Positions 1 through 13,900 of a stretch of DNA of 64,000 nt are shown piece after piece. Under the pieces are notes generated by a model that worked only from the letters and a program-made list of their open reading frames with translations, was not told where the DNA came from and did not search any database. Numbering within the stretch: the first letter of the stretch is position 1; the number at the start of each line of letters is the position of its first letter. The DNA is from Adiantum capillus-veneris (taxonomy: Eukaryota; Streptophyta; Polypodiopsida; Polypodiales; Pteridaceae), in NCBI GenBank assembly GCA_014529385.2, contig CM043944.1, forward strand, positions 46,708,268 through 46,772,267, read 5' to 3'. The translations under genes and the position numbers were made by a program.

Positions 1-436
1 ATCGTTCAGTGTTACTGTCAGAATGGCTCCCTATTATCATCAACTTTAACCTTGCTCTTTTCTTGACGATGAATTTTGGTTCGTTTAGATGTATGTGAAT
101 TTGTATGGCATGCAGTATTTCATGTGTAATGTCTCTCTTTGCCACAAGAAGGCATAGGAACTTGTTGTATTTACATTACTATTATTCTTCAAGGTTAAGG
201 AATGTTCTACTAACATGAGATAGTGGCTTATCGCCTTTCTCACTGTGATGCGCAAGATTATGGTGGTACTCAAATGATCTAGAGGAGCATGAAATTTCAT
301 AGAGCAAGTTGTGAATGCTTTATTGGACACAGCTGTATTGTGCTTGGTTTTGTTTGAGCTAGTTCAGTTGTTCTAGTCCTCACAAATTTGTATTAACATG
401 TTCAGGGTTTGTGTGGTTTTAACTCTCTGTCTGCAG
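1..436 (+). other. Intron of host gene 1 (upstream part)
   Basis: This stretch precedes the first recognisable exon of host gene 1 and ends in a pyrimidine-rich tract with a CAG acceptor at 434-436. I see no exon, repeat or RNA gene in it. Upstream exons, including the start codon, must lie left of the window. Confidence 0.55.
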
Positions 437-3400
437 CTTGAAAAGGTAGTGGCTGAGCAGAAAAAGCAGATTGGAAAAGCAGAGCAAGCACTCCGTGCTG
501 CTGAGGTGATTATCCATAGAACCTTCAGGCTTGTGAAGAACTTCTTTGTGCTTTCATGTTTCACGAAATTTGCTTGTGGCTTATTGTCAGGCTACATTGT
601 TGAGAGTGCAACAAGAGGCAGATGCAAAGGATAATGAGCTTCGAAAGGTGAAAGTTGTTTGTATGCTGTTTTACTCGAGAGTAGCTCTTCTTTTTGAGCA
701 GGTAGGTGTCAAGGTGTGTGCGCTTTAATCTGATGAGCAAGGTAGTCCGCTCGAGGGGGTAATTTGAATGTGCTAAAGCTTGCACTACGGTTGACTTACT
801 GTTTCGCATGCTGCATGTGCGTAGGAGATACTTAAACGAAGCAGCAAATGCTGCCTCTTTCAGATCTACAACAAGATCGGCTGTTTATATCATCACCTTA
901 AACAAAGCATTGGCTATTCCATGTACACTATGCTTGGACGTTTGAGAGTTTTGTTAAGGTTTGCATAATAGGAACAACGAGAGAGAATGCAGGGTCTTTG
1001 AGAGCAGCTAAGAATGTTGTTTCATTGTCCTGCAGACTTGGGGGGACAGACTTTTACATTCTTTGGACTAGCTGTAAAGAGTATTGAGTGGCACTATGCC
1101 TCAGCTGATTGGCCTCCAATGAGCGATATGATAGAAACTCAGTACAAAGATAGTTGTATTGATGTATGGCGTGTGTGGTGTGGGAGCATATATTGGGACC
1201 TAGTTTTACACCCAGTGTTGGGCATTAATGTCATAGGATTTAGTCAATACTATGCATGATGAAGCTGATGGTTATATTGACTTGTGGATGACTACCATGA
1301 GTTTATAGTTGCACTCATCATTAAAGGTGCCGTTGTTAATAAGTTGCCTGAATCTGCTTATCTTGGATTCATCGAGATATGGAGCGTCAAGAGATGGAGC
1401 GTCGTCAATTGATGGGCGATGCAACAAAGATGATGCTCAATTTTGCGAAGGACCCAAAATTTGCAAAATATATGAGCGAGACTGCTTTCCAGGAGGTGCA
1501 CGAGCAGTGACAGAAAACCACAACCCCACCTCCAAAACCCGCTCTTAAGAAACCTTTTGCTCACAAGAAATATACAGAGAGGGAATTAGAAGCGGTGGTT
1601 GATGCACGAATTGCTCAGCTTTTTGATGCGTAGAACAAAGCTAAAAAGCACAGCAAAAAGCAGAAGAAAGGCACTGACTTCCGGGTTATTTGTGTCGTCA
1701 GTCGACATTTGAAAAGGCAAAGAAACAGAAGAAGCGTGTTCGATTTGAAGGAGTATCCAATTCTTCTTCTTCTTCTTCTTCTTCTTGTGACAGTTCTTCT
1801 AGCTCATCTGACTCGAGCAAAGAAGATCGAAAAGGCAAAAAGCGAAGCAAGAACAACGCTCCAGAAAGGGCTAGAAAAAGGCAAAGAAGTCTAAAATCTC
1901 GCCCAGTGAGTGACAGTTCTACAGAGGAAAACCTAAGAATTCGGTATGAATAAAAAGGTCCGCCCTCGCTTTAGATTTAGAAAGCCAACGAGTAAGACTT
2001 TCTGGAAGACAAAAGCAAGAAAGTCCAAGAGTTTAAGGAAGGTGGACAGTCAATTAATTTGACACGTTTTCTGGTTATAGAGATGCTTCGAAGGCTTTGT
2101 CTTTTGTACAACAGTTTGACATCGCTTTCGCGGGAGGACGTTACTCAGAGCACTCTAAGATTCGGAGAGCCGTCCCTTACTCTAAGGGAAATGCTCGAAC
2201 TTTGTGGTCCACGCTTCTATTAAGGAAGACTACGCCAGTTAAATGACTGAAATTCAAGAGGCTCTTCTTGGTTGACTCGAGAGTATGAACGTGATATATG
2301 AACTGCTTGGAACCATCTTCGAATGACCAAGAAAGATACAGTGGACGCTTATTGCGAGAGATTCTAGAGCTCTTTTCTACCCGCCTCTTCATTTAAGATC
2401 TCGTTCAAGGAACAGATTGAGCGGTTTACCTTGGGTCTACCTATAGAGATCCAAGATCACTGCTTGGAACAGAAGTCAGCTTCTATTCAAGAGTTGATAA
2501 GTCATGCGAAACGGGGTTTTGCCATCCACTCTGGCAGTCTGACTTACCCCACCGATGAGATCATGACTCAAAGAGCTGAACAGACGTCGACAGATGAAAG
2601 TAGAAAGAGAAAAGAGCAACTTAGAAAAGAAAGATGCACGACCCAAGCTTACTTTTCAGGAGCGGGCTCGCTTCATTAGGGAGGGGAAGTGCTTTGGATG
2701 CGGGGAAACTGGACATATCTCCGTAAAGTGCCCTAAAAAGGCACAAAAAGAACAGAACGACAAGGACGACGAAAGGCTTGAGAGTTCGAGAGCAACTGAG
2801 AAACGTGGAAAAAAAGGCAAGATAAAAACAGGATTGGTTCCAAATTGCGTGGGTACCGATCGCAACAAAGTGGACGAGAGTACCGAACTTTGCGGAGCTT
2901 GGGGCAAAGTGAAAGATCAAGAACCCCTGATCTTCTTTGATTGACGGCGTGGCTCGAGAATCTTACCAGAATTGACGGCGTGGCTCGAGATCACTCTCGA
3001 TCGGATGGGACCACTTGTGGAGGTAGTTCTAGCGGCACCCGGCAAGGACCTAGCCATTACACGTGTCATTGGCAAACTTCGGTTGCATTGTCAGGGGGCA
3101 TGAGGACTTCTACATAATGCCTTTGGAAGGTTCTGACGTTCTCTTTGGAATTCCGTCGTACCACAAGAACAACGCAGTGGTCGACTATCGGGCGAGGAAA
3201 GGGACATTGACTACAGAGAAGGGCAGAACCATTGTACTAGATATAAAACTGAAGGGCGAGTCTGTCCCTATTGTATCGGCTTCGGCCATTTCTAAATTAA
3301 TGAAATCCAATCTGTTTGTTTACTTGATCTTTTTGAAAGAGTTGAGTGACGAGGATATGACAAATATCAATAAAGAATGCCAAGATTTTCTCCACTCTCA

Positions 3401-6400
3401 TGCCGATTGCTTCTCAGAGGGCTTGCCAGGCGAGTTATCACCTGCTCGTCCTGAAGATCATACCATTGATCTGATACCTGGAAGCACACCACCGAACCGG
3501 ACACCTTACCGTGTGAGCCGAGCACAGAACGAAGAGATTATGAACCAAGTGAAAGACCTCTTGGAAAAGGGTCTTGTCCAGCCTAGTACTTCACCGTATT
3601 GCTCTCCAGTGTTGTTGGTTTTGAAGAAAGACGGATCCTGGAGAATGTGCATCGATTATAGAGCTCTTAACAAAATCACCATCAAGAACAGATTTTGGAT
3701 TCCTAGGATCGATGATATACTCGATAGATTACAGGGATCCTCGTGTTTTAGCAGGATTGATTTGAAGAGTGGATATCATCAAATCAGAATCGCGCCAAGA
3801 GATGTCTACAAGACAGCCTTTCGGACGACTTTTGGGTTATTTGAGTTTTTGGTGATGCCTTTTGGCTTCACCAATGCTCCTGCGACATTTAATCGGATGA
3901 TTTGTTGGCACTTTCCTTGACGATATCATTGTTTTCTCCAAGAATGAGGTAGAACATAGAGATCATCTGCTTCAGGTCTTTCTGGCATTATGAGATCACA
4001 AGTTAGTGATTAATGCAAAGAAAAGTGAATTTTTCCTACCAGAGATGCACTTTTTGGGACACATTGTCTCTGCAAAGCAGGAAAGCAAATGGATCCGGCC
4101 AAGATAGAGACTATGCGTGATTGGCCCGATTTGAAGAATGTCCCTGAAGTTAGAAGCTTCTTGGGACTGTGTTCGTACTACAGACGGTTCAGTAGAAAGT
4201 TTGCAGAGGTTGCTTCCCCTTTGCATATCTTGACTCGGAAAGGAGTCCCTTTCTCGTGGGGACCCACAGAGGTGAATGCCTTTCAGACTTTGAAAGAGAA
4301 ATTGTCTACGGGATCAGTTTTGACTTTGCCGGACTTGCAGAAGTCATTTGAAGTATATTGTGATGCGTGTGGTCGTAGTCTTGGTGCGGTCTTAATGCAA
4401 GAAGGCCATGTCATTGCTTACGAGAGCCGATTGTTCTCAAGGCCGGAATTGACAACACAGATTTATGAGAGAGCTTTTGGCGGTTATCCATGCTCTTACT
4501 CAGTGGCGGCACTACCTACTCGGAGCGGACTTTACTGTCTTTACAGACCATCAGAGTTTACGCTACTTGTCACTCTAAAGCAGCTATCGGAAAAGCAGAT
4601 GCAGTAGGCGAACATCTTGTCATAGTTTCACTTCCAGATTGTCCATGTTGAGGGACATAAGAATTTAGTGGTAGATGCTTTGTCTCGAAAGCCGTTGGTT
4701 CTGGCTATTTCCGCGATACATCATAGGAGCTTTGAGGATATGATCGACCAGTATGCCACAGATCCGAATTTTGCAGACGTTTTCACACAGATACGAGATG
4801 GAGACAATAGCGGGATATTCCATTCGGGATGGCTACTTGATGAGGAAAACCATTTTGTGCGTTACACAGCCTTTGAGGGAAAAGGTTATGACTGATCCAC
4901 CTTGTGGGGGAGGTGAAGAAGAAGCCTACTTGGTGCCTCTTGTGATGGCGATGGAGAAGAAGAGAGGAGCGTGAAGCAGGAGCAAGCGTGGAGAGAAAGA
5001 GAGAGAGAGAGAGAGTAGTGTACGATTTTGGGAGGAGAGCTCGTTTATGAGTTTTGGGGCTTTCTCTTTATTATGAGTAAATGACCTAAGGGTCCAAGGG
5101 CCATTCACATTTGGGCCCTTGGACTTAAGGCTTAAAATGCCTTTATAAACATTATTCCCTAACAACCTCCCACCTAAAGGCAATGTGCATAACTATGGTA
5201 CATCAGCTGACTATACACTTACTCATCGAACCCCCATCATCTGGCGGCAATATGCAAACCTCTCTGCTGGGAGACTCTTGGTCAGAAGATCTGCAGGATT
5301 GTCATCTGTATGCACTTTGACAAGGGTGATAGCTTTTTCTTCAAGCACACTCCTGATAAAGTGATACTTCACCTCTATGTGCTTTGTCTTGGCATGAAAA
5401 ACAGGATTCCTTGCAAGCATAATAGTACTCTGACTATCACAATGTAGCACAGGAACCTGTGACTTGATGCCAAGCTCTTCTACCGAACGCATGAGCCATA
5501 AAGCTTCTTTGCTTGCCTCAGTGGTAGACAAAGCAACACATTTTTGTAGTCTAGAAATCCAAGAAACTGCACCTCCTGTGAAAGTAAACACATATCCAGA
5601 GGTAGACTTTCTGCAATCTGGATGTCCAACAAAGTTTGCATTTGTAAAGCCATGCATAGATGTTTCACTCTTCCCAAAACAAATGCATAAGTCTTTAGTG
5701 TGTTTCAAGTATCTCAGGATACATTTCACTGCTTCCCAATGCTTTTTGCTAGGGTTACTCATGTACCTGCTCACCACTCCCACCGCAAATGCAATGTCAG
5801 GACGTGTGGCAACCATAGCGTACATTAAACTACCAACGGTTGATGCATAAGGAATCTTGGCCATTTCATCCCGCATATCATCTGTCTTTGGGCAATCCTG
5901 TGCAGAAAGTGTTACATATGGAGGCAACGGAGTACCAATTGCCTTTCCCCCTTCCATATGAAAACGATGCAACACCTTATCAATGTAATCTCATTGAGAT
6001 AGATACAGACGCTTGTTGGGTCTATCGCGAGAGATATGCATGCCCAAAATATAATTAGCATTACCAAGATCCTTCATGTCAAAGTGTTTCCGTAAGCTTT
6101 GCTGTAATGCATTCAACTCAATGACATTTCTGCTCGCAATAGGCATGTCATCAACATACAAAATCAAGAGTAGAAGACTTCCATCACTAGCCTTTTTGGT
6201 ATACAAACAGTGATCGGAATTACATCTTCTGTACCCTTGAGACCTCATGAATGTATCAAACTTGTGATACCATGCACGTGGAGACTGTTTCAAACCATAC
6301 ATGCTCTTCAAGAGTCTACAGACTTTTTTCTCTTGTCCCTTTGACACAAAACCTTTTGACTGCAGCATATAGATTATCTCAAGCAAATCACCATGCAAAA

Positions 6401-9400
6401 ACGTTGTTTTTACATCCATTTGCTTTAATTCCATACCTTGAGAAGCAACCAAACCCAAAACAAGGCGTAATGTAGAAAGCTTCACGACAGGAGAGAAAAT
6501 CTCATCAAAGTCAACACCATGCTTTTGCTTGTACCCTTTAGCAACCAAACGTGCCTTGTACTTGGAAGAAGCATTAGATGTGACCTTTGTCTTGTAAATC
6601 AACCAAATCCCATGTATGGTTCTTCTCCAAAGATTGCATTTCCGAAACCATTGCTTTGAACCATTTCTTACTGTCATCACGTTGCATAGCCTCTTTATAA
6701 CAAGACGGCTCACCACAATCAGTAAGCATGACACAGTCCAAAGACGGTTCATATCTATCGGGAGGCCTTGTCACCCGAGTAGACCTACGCACCCAATGAT
6801 TCATAAGAGGTGGATTTTCAGTCTGTAAGTCATCAAAAACAGCAGGCTGTTCAGCCGGTTGCATCACATCAACGGGTTGCCTATAGCCATCAACCTGCTC
6901 CCCAACCTGTGGTGCATCAATGGCAACTTCTTGGGGCTGATTTTCAGCACCTATTGGCTGATTTTCGGCACCATTTTCAGCATGCATTTGCTGCTGAACA
7001 TTGGGCCTTCTTGGCTGTCCATGAGTCACGTCTTCACGAAAAACAACCCGTCGCACTTCCTCGACTCTTATGGGCTGTTTATGCATGCAATTTTCATTGA
7101 CGATGACATCATTGCTGCGTATGATTTTCCGCAATGTGGGATCCCATAATCTATACCCCATTTCACCATCCTCACCATATCCTAGGAAAATACATTTACT
7201 AGACTTGGGTTCAAGTTTGGTGCGCAGTTCACTCCGGATGTGAACATAGGCCTCGCAACCAAACACTCGCAAATGTCCATATGAGGGTGGCTTGCCGGAC
7301 CACACCTCCTCAGGCACCTTTCCACCCAAAGTCTTACTCGGTGAGCGATCAATAAAGTGAATAGTTGTTTGCACAGCTTCTGCCCAAAAACCATGAGGTA
7401 ATGCAACATGTGACAGCATACTCCGAACTTTCTCTTGGATAGTCCGGTTTAACCTCTCTGCAACTCGATTTTGGGAGGGATTAAAAGGAGGAGTGAGCTC
7501 TCTTTTAATGCCTTTAGCAGCACAAAAGCCAATGAATGCTTTTGATACATACTCTCCATCATTATCTGAGCGCAAAGACTTAAGCTTCTTGCCAGTATGA
7601 TTTCTTAAAAGTATCCAAAACATCACTTTTAGCACGTATTGGATACACCCACACCTTACGTTGTAGCATCATCGATAAACGAGACAAAGCACTTCTTTTC
7701 CCCTAAGGACAACTGGGGCATTTCACATACATCTGAATGGATTAAGTCTAACCTGTCAGACTTTAAAGAAAGAGATCTCTTGTGCGGTGTTTGAGTGTGC
7801 TTACCATAAATACAGTGCTCACAATGAGAAAAATCAGCATACCTCAAACACGGCAAATAACCACAACGAGACAGAGTTTCCATTCCTCTTTTACTCATGT
7901 GTCCCAACCGGCCATGCCACAAAGGAACACTCGGCTGCTCGGTTACGGCGACAACATGGTCACACACACTGGATACGTACAAATGATATAAGGTGTCCAC
8001 TTTGCAGCCCTTGGCTACAATCCATGACCCTTTTCCACTTGCTATCACCAAAAGTGGTGTGATAGCCTACATCATCAAGCTGCCCTTAACTGATCAAACT
8101 CTTCTTGAGTTGTGGAACATGACGCACTTTATGCAAAACAAAGGTCATACCATCTGCAAAAGAGAACTGCACAGTGCCAATTTCAGCTATATCACATGCA
8201 TAATTATCCCCCAAATAGACAGTGCCTTGCATCTCACTGTGCACTGAGAAAACCAATCCCTGTGAGGTGTCACATGAAAAGAGGCACCTGAATCAAGGAT
8301 CCAAGTATGCGTGTCCTCACTAGAACCCATAGCCAAGGTATGTGCATCAAAAGAAGAGGCATTGAGTACATCATTGCTGTTGTCACTCTCACAGCTACTT
8401 GCAACGTTTATTTCCTCAATCAAAACATTGCTCTTCTTTGCATTTCCCTTGTCCTTTGCATCTGTTTCAGTACCTTTGTTTTTCTCTTTCTTCCACTTGA
8501 AACATTCGCGTTTATAATGCCCTTTTTACCGCAATGGTGGCACTCAACATCTTTCTTGCGAGATTTGCTGCGTGCCTTGCGCTTATGGTCGAACTTCTCC
8601 CTCTGCTGGGACCTGCCCCTCAAGTGCAATGCATTAGAAGAACCCCCAGTGGTGTTCTTCCTGTTCATCTCTTCCATGAGGAGAGAACTCTCTACATCCG
8701 TATATGTAAGTGTTACACTCGAGCTACTGAGAGCTGTCCGGAAAATATCCCAACTCTCGGGCAATGTGCATAGCAGAAAAGTGGCTCTGAACTCGTCGTC
8801 AATCTCAAATTTCAGACTTGAGAGTTGGCTGAAAATTGAGTTGAACTCATTGAGGTGCACCGACATTTTGTGTGCCCTCCTTCATACGGAGATCCATAAG
8901 CTTCTTAAGCAAGTAAACCTTACTAGCCGCACCCTGTTGTGCATACAAATCATCCAATCTCTTCCACATGCCCCAAGCTGATCTTTTCGTTCTCAACATT
9001 GAACAATAAGCTGTCAGACACTGAAAGCATAATCATGGAACGAGCTAACTCGTCCACTCCTCCCATTCCTCATCCGACATGTCAATAGGTTTCTGTCCCT
9101 GCACTTTAATCGGTTTTGCTTGTTTCTTTTGCAGCATCACATTATAACATTGCTTCTTCCATATCGCAAAGTTATGGGCCCCTTCAAGCTTCCGAATGTG
9201 CAAAAGATCGCCACTTTCACCGCTTGAAGCCATCCCAAGTGAGTGCAAATGCTAAAACCCTGATTTGGCGACTTAAACCACCCAAATGTGCGCAAATAGG
9301 CCAAAAACAGCCTGCTGTACCAGAAAAACAGCAACCGATTTTCACTCAAAATCAGTCCACATTAGCTTACATTCACTGCCAAACCCTTACCAAAGGTTTC

Positions 9401-10893
9401 CACAAGGTGTAATACATCTATTGCTTGCTGAAATTCACTGTTTTAGGGCAAAATTCAGACCTCTAAACACCTGTTTTGCTGAATTTTCAGACCGGTACTA
9501 GTGGAAATGCCTTACTGAATTTGTGTCGAATTGATGTCGAATTTGGTCAATTTCAGTGAAAATTGACTGCTCGCTAATTTCGCGGAAATGGAGACTCCAA
9601 GTTTGAGGCAAATTGGTAGAAAACCCTGCGCAAAGCGAGCAAAATATTGAAATTCTGATCTGTGCTCGCGAGATGGCTCTTCTGGGAAACCTTAGGCTCT
9701 GATATCATGTGTGGGGGAGGTGAAGAAGAAGCCTACTTGGTGCCTCTTGTGATGGTGATGCAGAAGAAGAGAGGAGCGTGAAGCAGGAGCATGCGTGGAG
9801 AGAAAGAGAGAGAGAGAGAGTAGCGTACGATTTTGGGAGAAGAGCTCCTTTATGAGTTTTGGGGCTTTCTCTTTATTATGAGTAAGTGACCTAAAGGTCC
9901 AAGGACCATTCACATTTGGGCCCTTGGACTCAAGGCTTAAAATGCCTTTATAAACATTATTCCCTAACACCCCTTTAACGGGTCACCGCGGCATTGCTAC
10001 CACCATGAAAGGGGTAGAGAGATATTTCTTTTGGCCGAGACTCAAGGATGTAGAAGAGTTTGTGCGCGGTTGCTTGGTATGCCAGAAGGTCAAGTTTGAC
10101 AGGCATAAAGCAAAGGGATTGTTACAGCCTTTGCCCATACCCACCCGCCCCTGGGAAAGTATGACAATGGATTTCATTTTTGATCTCCCGAGAACACAGA
10201 GTGGTCACGATGGTATCTGGACTGTTATCGACAGATTTAGCAAGCAGGCTCATTTCATTCAAGCGAAGAAGACAGTCAAGCCGGATCACTTAGCGAGACT
10301 GTTTGTGGTCCAGATTTTCAGATTACATGGCATGCTTGAGACGATTGTCTCCGATAGGACCCTAGATTTACGAGTTTGTTTTGGAAGGCAATTTGGGAGA
10401 ACATTGGCTCGCGGTTGCAGTTCTCGTCATCTTTCCACCCGCAGACTGACGGTCAATTTAAGATTTGCCAATTCAGTGGTTTTAGATTTATTGAAGTCTT
10501 ACATCTCAGATCAGAAGACTCAATGGGAAAAGTATTTACCTTTGGTGGAATTTGCCTACAATAACACGATACACTCTTCGATGGGGAAGGCGCCATTTGA
10601 GATTGTTGAAGGTGCTGCGACGGTTCATGTCACAAAGTGATGACGTGGCTACCGACAGCAAAAACCCTAAAATTCTTGCAAACCCTAATTTTTGCCAAAA
10701 ACCCTAATTTTTGGAACACTAATCCTAACTGCTGGTTGAAACCCTAAAATGGTTGGAAACCCTAAAAGCAGGTGGCCATGCCACGCAGCTGCAATTATTG
10801 ATATTTCCGGAAATCATGGAGGTGAAAAAAAAAACTTTTTTTTTGGCGACGCAAATCCCAGCCTTGGGCTACGCTTTGCTTTATTTTGCTCTC

Positions 10894-10989
<96 letters not shown>

Positions 10990-13900
10990 CTTTTGAATTG
11001 AAAGCTTTTGGGGCTCTACTTTTTGGGCATCCCTTGTAATCTTTATATACACGGTTTAGGGCTCACTTTGCAGAGCATCTGGACGCAGAGTCTGAGAGTG
11101 AAACCCTAACCGCTCTTTGTACTTTGACATTGATTTAATACATAAAGAAATACCGAAAGGGGCGCCAGTCTTTGGGGCCAATATCTCTAGGCACGGAACT
11201 TCGCCGGGCCAGTGCAAATCTATTGTGATTTGTGAATTGTTTTGAAGTGGTTATTTGGTGCTGTCGCGATTGATTCTTGACTTGGAGTGTCCAAGTCTGC
11301 TACAGTGGTATCAGAGCATAGTCGATTTCTCTTCTACGGGAAATCCGATCCCCAATTTTTTTTGCGCGGCACCTATGGCTTCACGCAAGGATCAGTCGAC
11401 TCCCTCTGCATCTGGAGATGCGGGCAGGGATCACAACGAAGATTCTAGCAGAGAGTATGGCTCGCCTCGGTCTACTCAGGAGCAAAGAGATGAAGCGTCG
11501 TCAATTGATCGGCGATGCAACAAAGATGTCTGCTCAGCTTTTTGACGCGCAAAAGAAAGCCAAAAAGCACGGCAAAAAGCAGAAGAAAGGCACTGACTTC
11601 CTGGGATATTTGGGTCATCAGTCGACATTCGACAAGGCAAAGAAACAAAAGAAGCGTGTTCGATTTGAAGGAGTACCCAACTCTTCTTCTTCTTCTTCTT
11701 CTTCTTCTTCTTCTGATAGTTCTTCTAGCTCTTCAGATTCGAGGGAAGAAGACAGAAAAGGTAAAAAGCGAAGCAAGAAACAAAGCTTCAGAAAGGGCAA
11801 GAAAAAGGCAAAGAAGGCTAAATCTTGCCCAGAGATTGACAGTTCTACTGAGGACTCGTCTACAGATAGCTCAGATTCCGATGACGGAAACTTTTATGCG
11901 AACAAGAAGAATTTTTACAAAGCCAACCAGTATAACTTTCTCGAAGATAAAAGCAAGAAAGTTCGAGAGTTTAAGGAAGGTGGTCACTCGATCAAGTTTG
12001 ATACTTTTTCAGGATACTCAGATGCTTCGAAGGCTTTGTCTTTTATACAACAGTTTGACATCGCTTTCGTGGGAGGACGCTATTCAGAGCACTCCAAGAT
12101 TCAGAGAGCTTCCTCTTACTTTTAAGGGGAATGTTCGTACTTGGTGGTTGATGCTTCTTTTAAACAAGACTGTGCCAGTTAAATGGCTGAAATTTAAGAA
12201 GCTTTTTATTTCTTCTTGGTTGACGCAAGAATATGAACGAGATATACGAGCTGCTTGGAACCATCTTCGGATGACCAAGAAAGATACAATCAATGCTTAT
12301 TGTGAAAGATTCTGGAGCTCTTTTCTACCCGCCTTTTCATTCAAGAAGATCTCGTTCAGAGAACAGATTGAGCGGTTTACCTTGGGTCTACCTACAGAGA
12401 TCCGAGATCACTGCTTGGAACATAAGTCAGCTTCTATTCAGGAGTTGATGAGTCATGCGAAGCGGGGCTTTGCCATTCACTATGGCAGTCTGACCTACCC
12501 CACAGATGAGGCCATGACACAACGAGCCTAAAAGACTTTTGGGAATGAAAGTAGAAAGAAAAAGGGCAATCCAGAGAAAAAGGATGCACGACCCAAGCTT
12601 ACTCCTTAGGAGAGAGCTAGCTTCATCAGAGAGCGGAAGTGCTTTGGATGCGGGGAACATGGACATATCTCCGTGAAGTGCCCTAAAACGGCACTGAAAG
12701 AACAGAATGATAAAGATGACGCGACAGGCCTGAGAGTTCGAGAGCAGCTGAGGAACGTGGCAGAAAAGGCAGATAGAAAAGCAGAACTGGTATCACATGG
12801 CGTGGGACTTGCACCGAATCTAATGAATGAAAGTACAAACTTTGCCGCTCTTGGGTAAAGTGAAGGATCACGAAGCTCTTTTGAAGGAGTCAAGGCCAAC
12901 TTCTTTTCACTGGGAATTGGCGGCTCGATTTGGAATTATGCCCGACAGATTGACGCCACAGGCGGAGGTAGTTCGACTGGCACCTGGATGGGATGGTGCC
13001 ATTACACCGAGCATTGGCAAACTTCGTTGGCAATGACAGGAGTGTTCAGGGCACGCGGGTGATGTTCTACTCAGGATCCCTTGGTACCACAAGAACTATG
13101 CCGTGGTTGACTACCGGACCGAGAAAGCGACTTTGATAAATGAAGGGCTCAGAGAATTGTACTTGATGAACTTCAGTTTCTTTACTCATCCTTTTGGGAG
13201 AGAACTGAACGATGGATAAAGATTGAATATGTTTTGACCTGATAAAAAAGAACGCCAAGATTTTTCTCCACACTCATGCCGATTGCTTTTTAGAGGGCCT
13301 GAAGATCAGACCATTGACCTGATACCTGGAAGCACGTCACCGAACTGGCCACCTTATCGTGTGAGCCGAGTACAGACTGAAAAGATTATGAACCAAGTGA
13401 AAGACCTCTTGGAAAAGGGTCTTGTCCAGCCTAGTACTTCACCGTACTGCTCTCCACTGTTGCTGGATTTGAAGAAAGACGGATCTTGGAGAATGTGCAT
13501 CGATTATAGAGCTCTCAACAAAATCACCATCAAGAACAGATTTCTGATTCCTAGGATCGATGATATACTCGATAGGTTACAGGGATCCTCGTGCTTTAGC
13601 AGGATTGATCTAAAGAGTGGATGTCATCAGATCCGAATCACGACGGGAGACGTCTACAAGACAGCCTTCCGGACTACTTTTTGGATTATTTGAGTTTTTG
13701 GTGATGCCTTTTGGCTTAACCAATGCTCCTGCTACATTTAACCGGATGATGGACGGGATTTTTCGAGAGTACAGGCTATTTGTTGGCACTTTCTTTGATG
13801 ATATCATTGTTTCTCAAAGAATGAGGCAGAACACAGAGATCATCTGCTTTAGAGATACACTTTTTGGGACACTTTGTCTCAGCAGCAGGAGTGCAAGTGG

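Larger units (their letters stand above)
4903..9969 (-). mobile_element. C1: near-complete Ty1/copia element, antisense, inside G1
   Basis: The ends are two direct LTRs (4903-5164 and 9710-9969) that read TGTTAG...CCACA on the - strand. A purine tract GGTGGGAGGT abuts the 3' LTR and a Met-tRNA-like primer site abuts the 5' LTR. The flanks are CACCT at 4898-4902 and CCCCT at 9970-9974, a target duplication with one mismatch. The LTRs differ at about 10 sites plus one 2-bp indel by my reading. Inside, gag, protease, integrase, RT and RNase H come in copia order. It interrupts G1 pol, so it is younger than G1. Confidence 0.9.

Noticed and set aside
10661-10765. AAACCCTAA repeats as an interstitial telomere
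   Set aside because: The copies are spaced 18-40 bp apart inside an LTR and recur at the same LTR position in other elements. A telomere would show head-to-tail CCCTAAA arrays.
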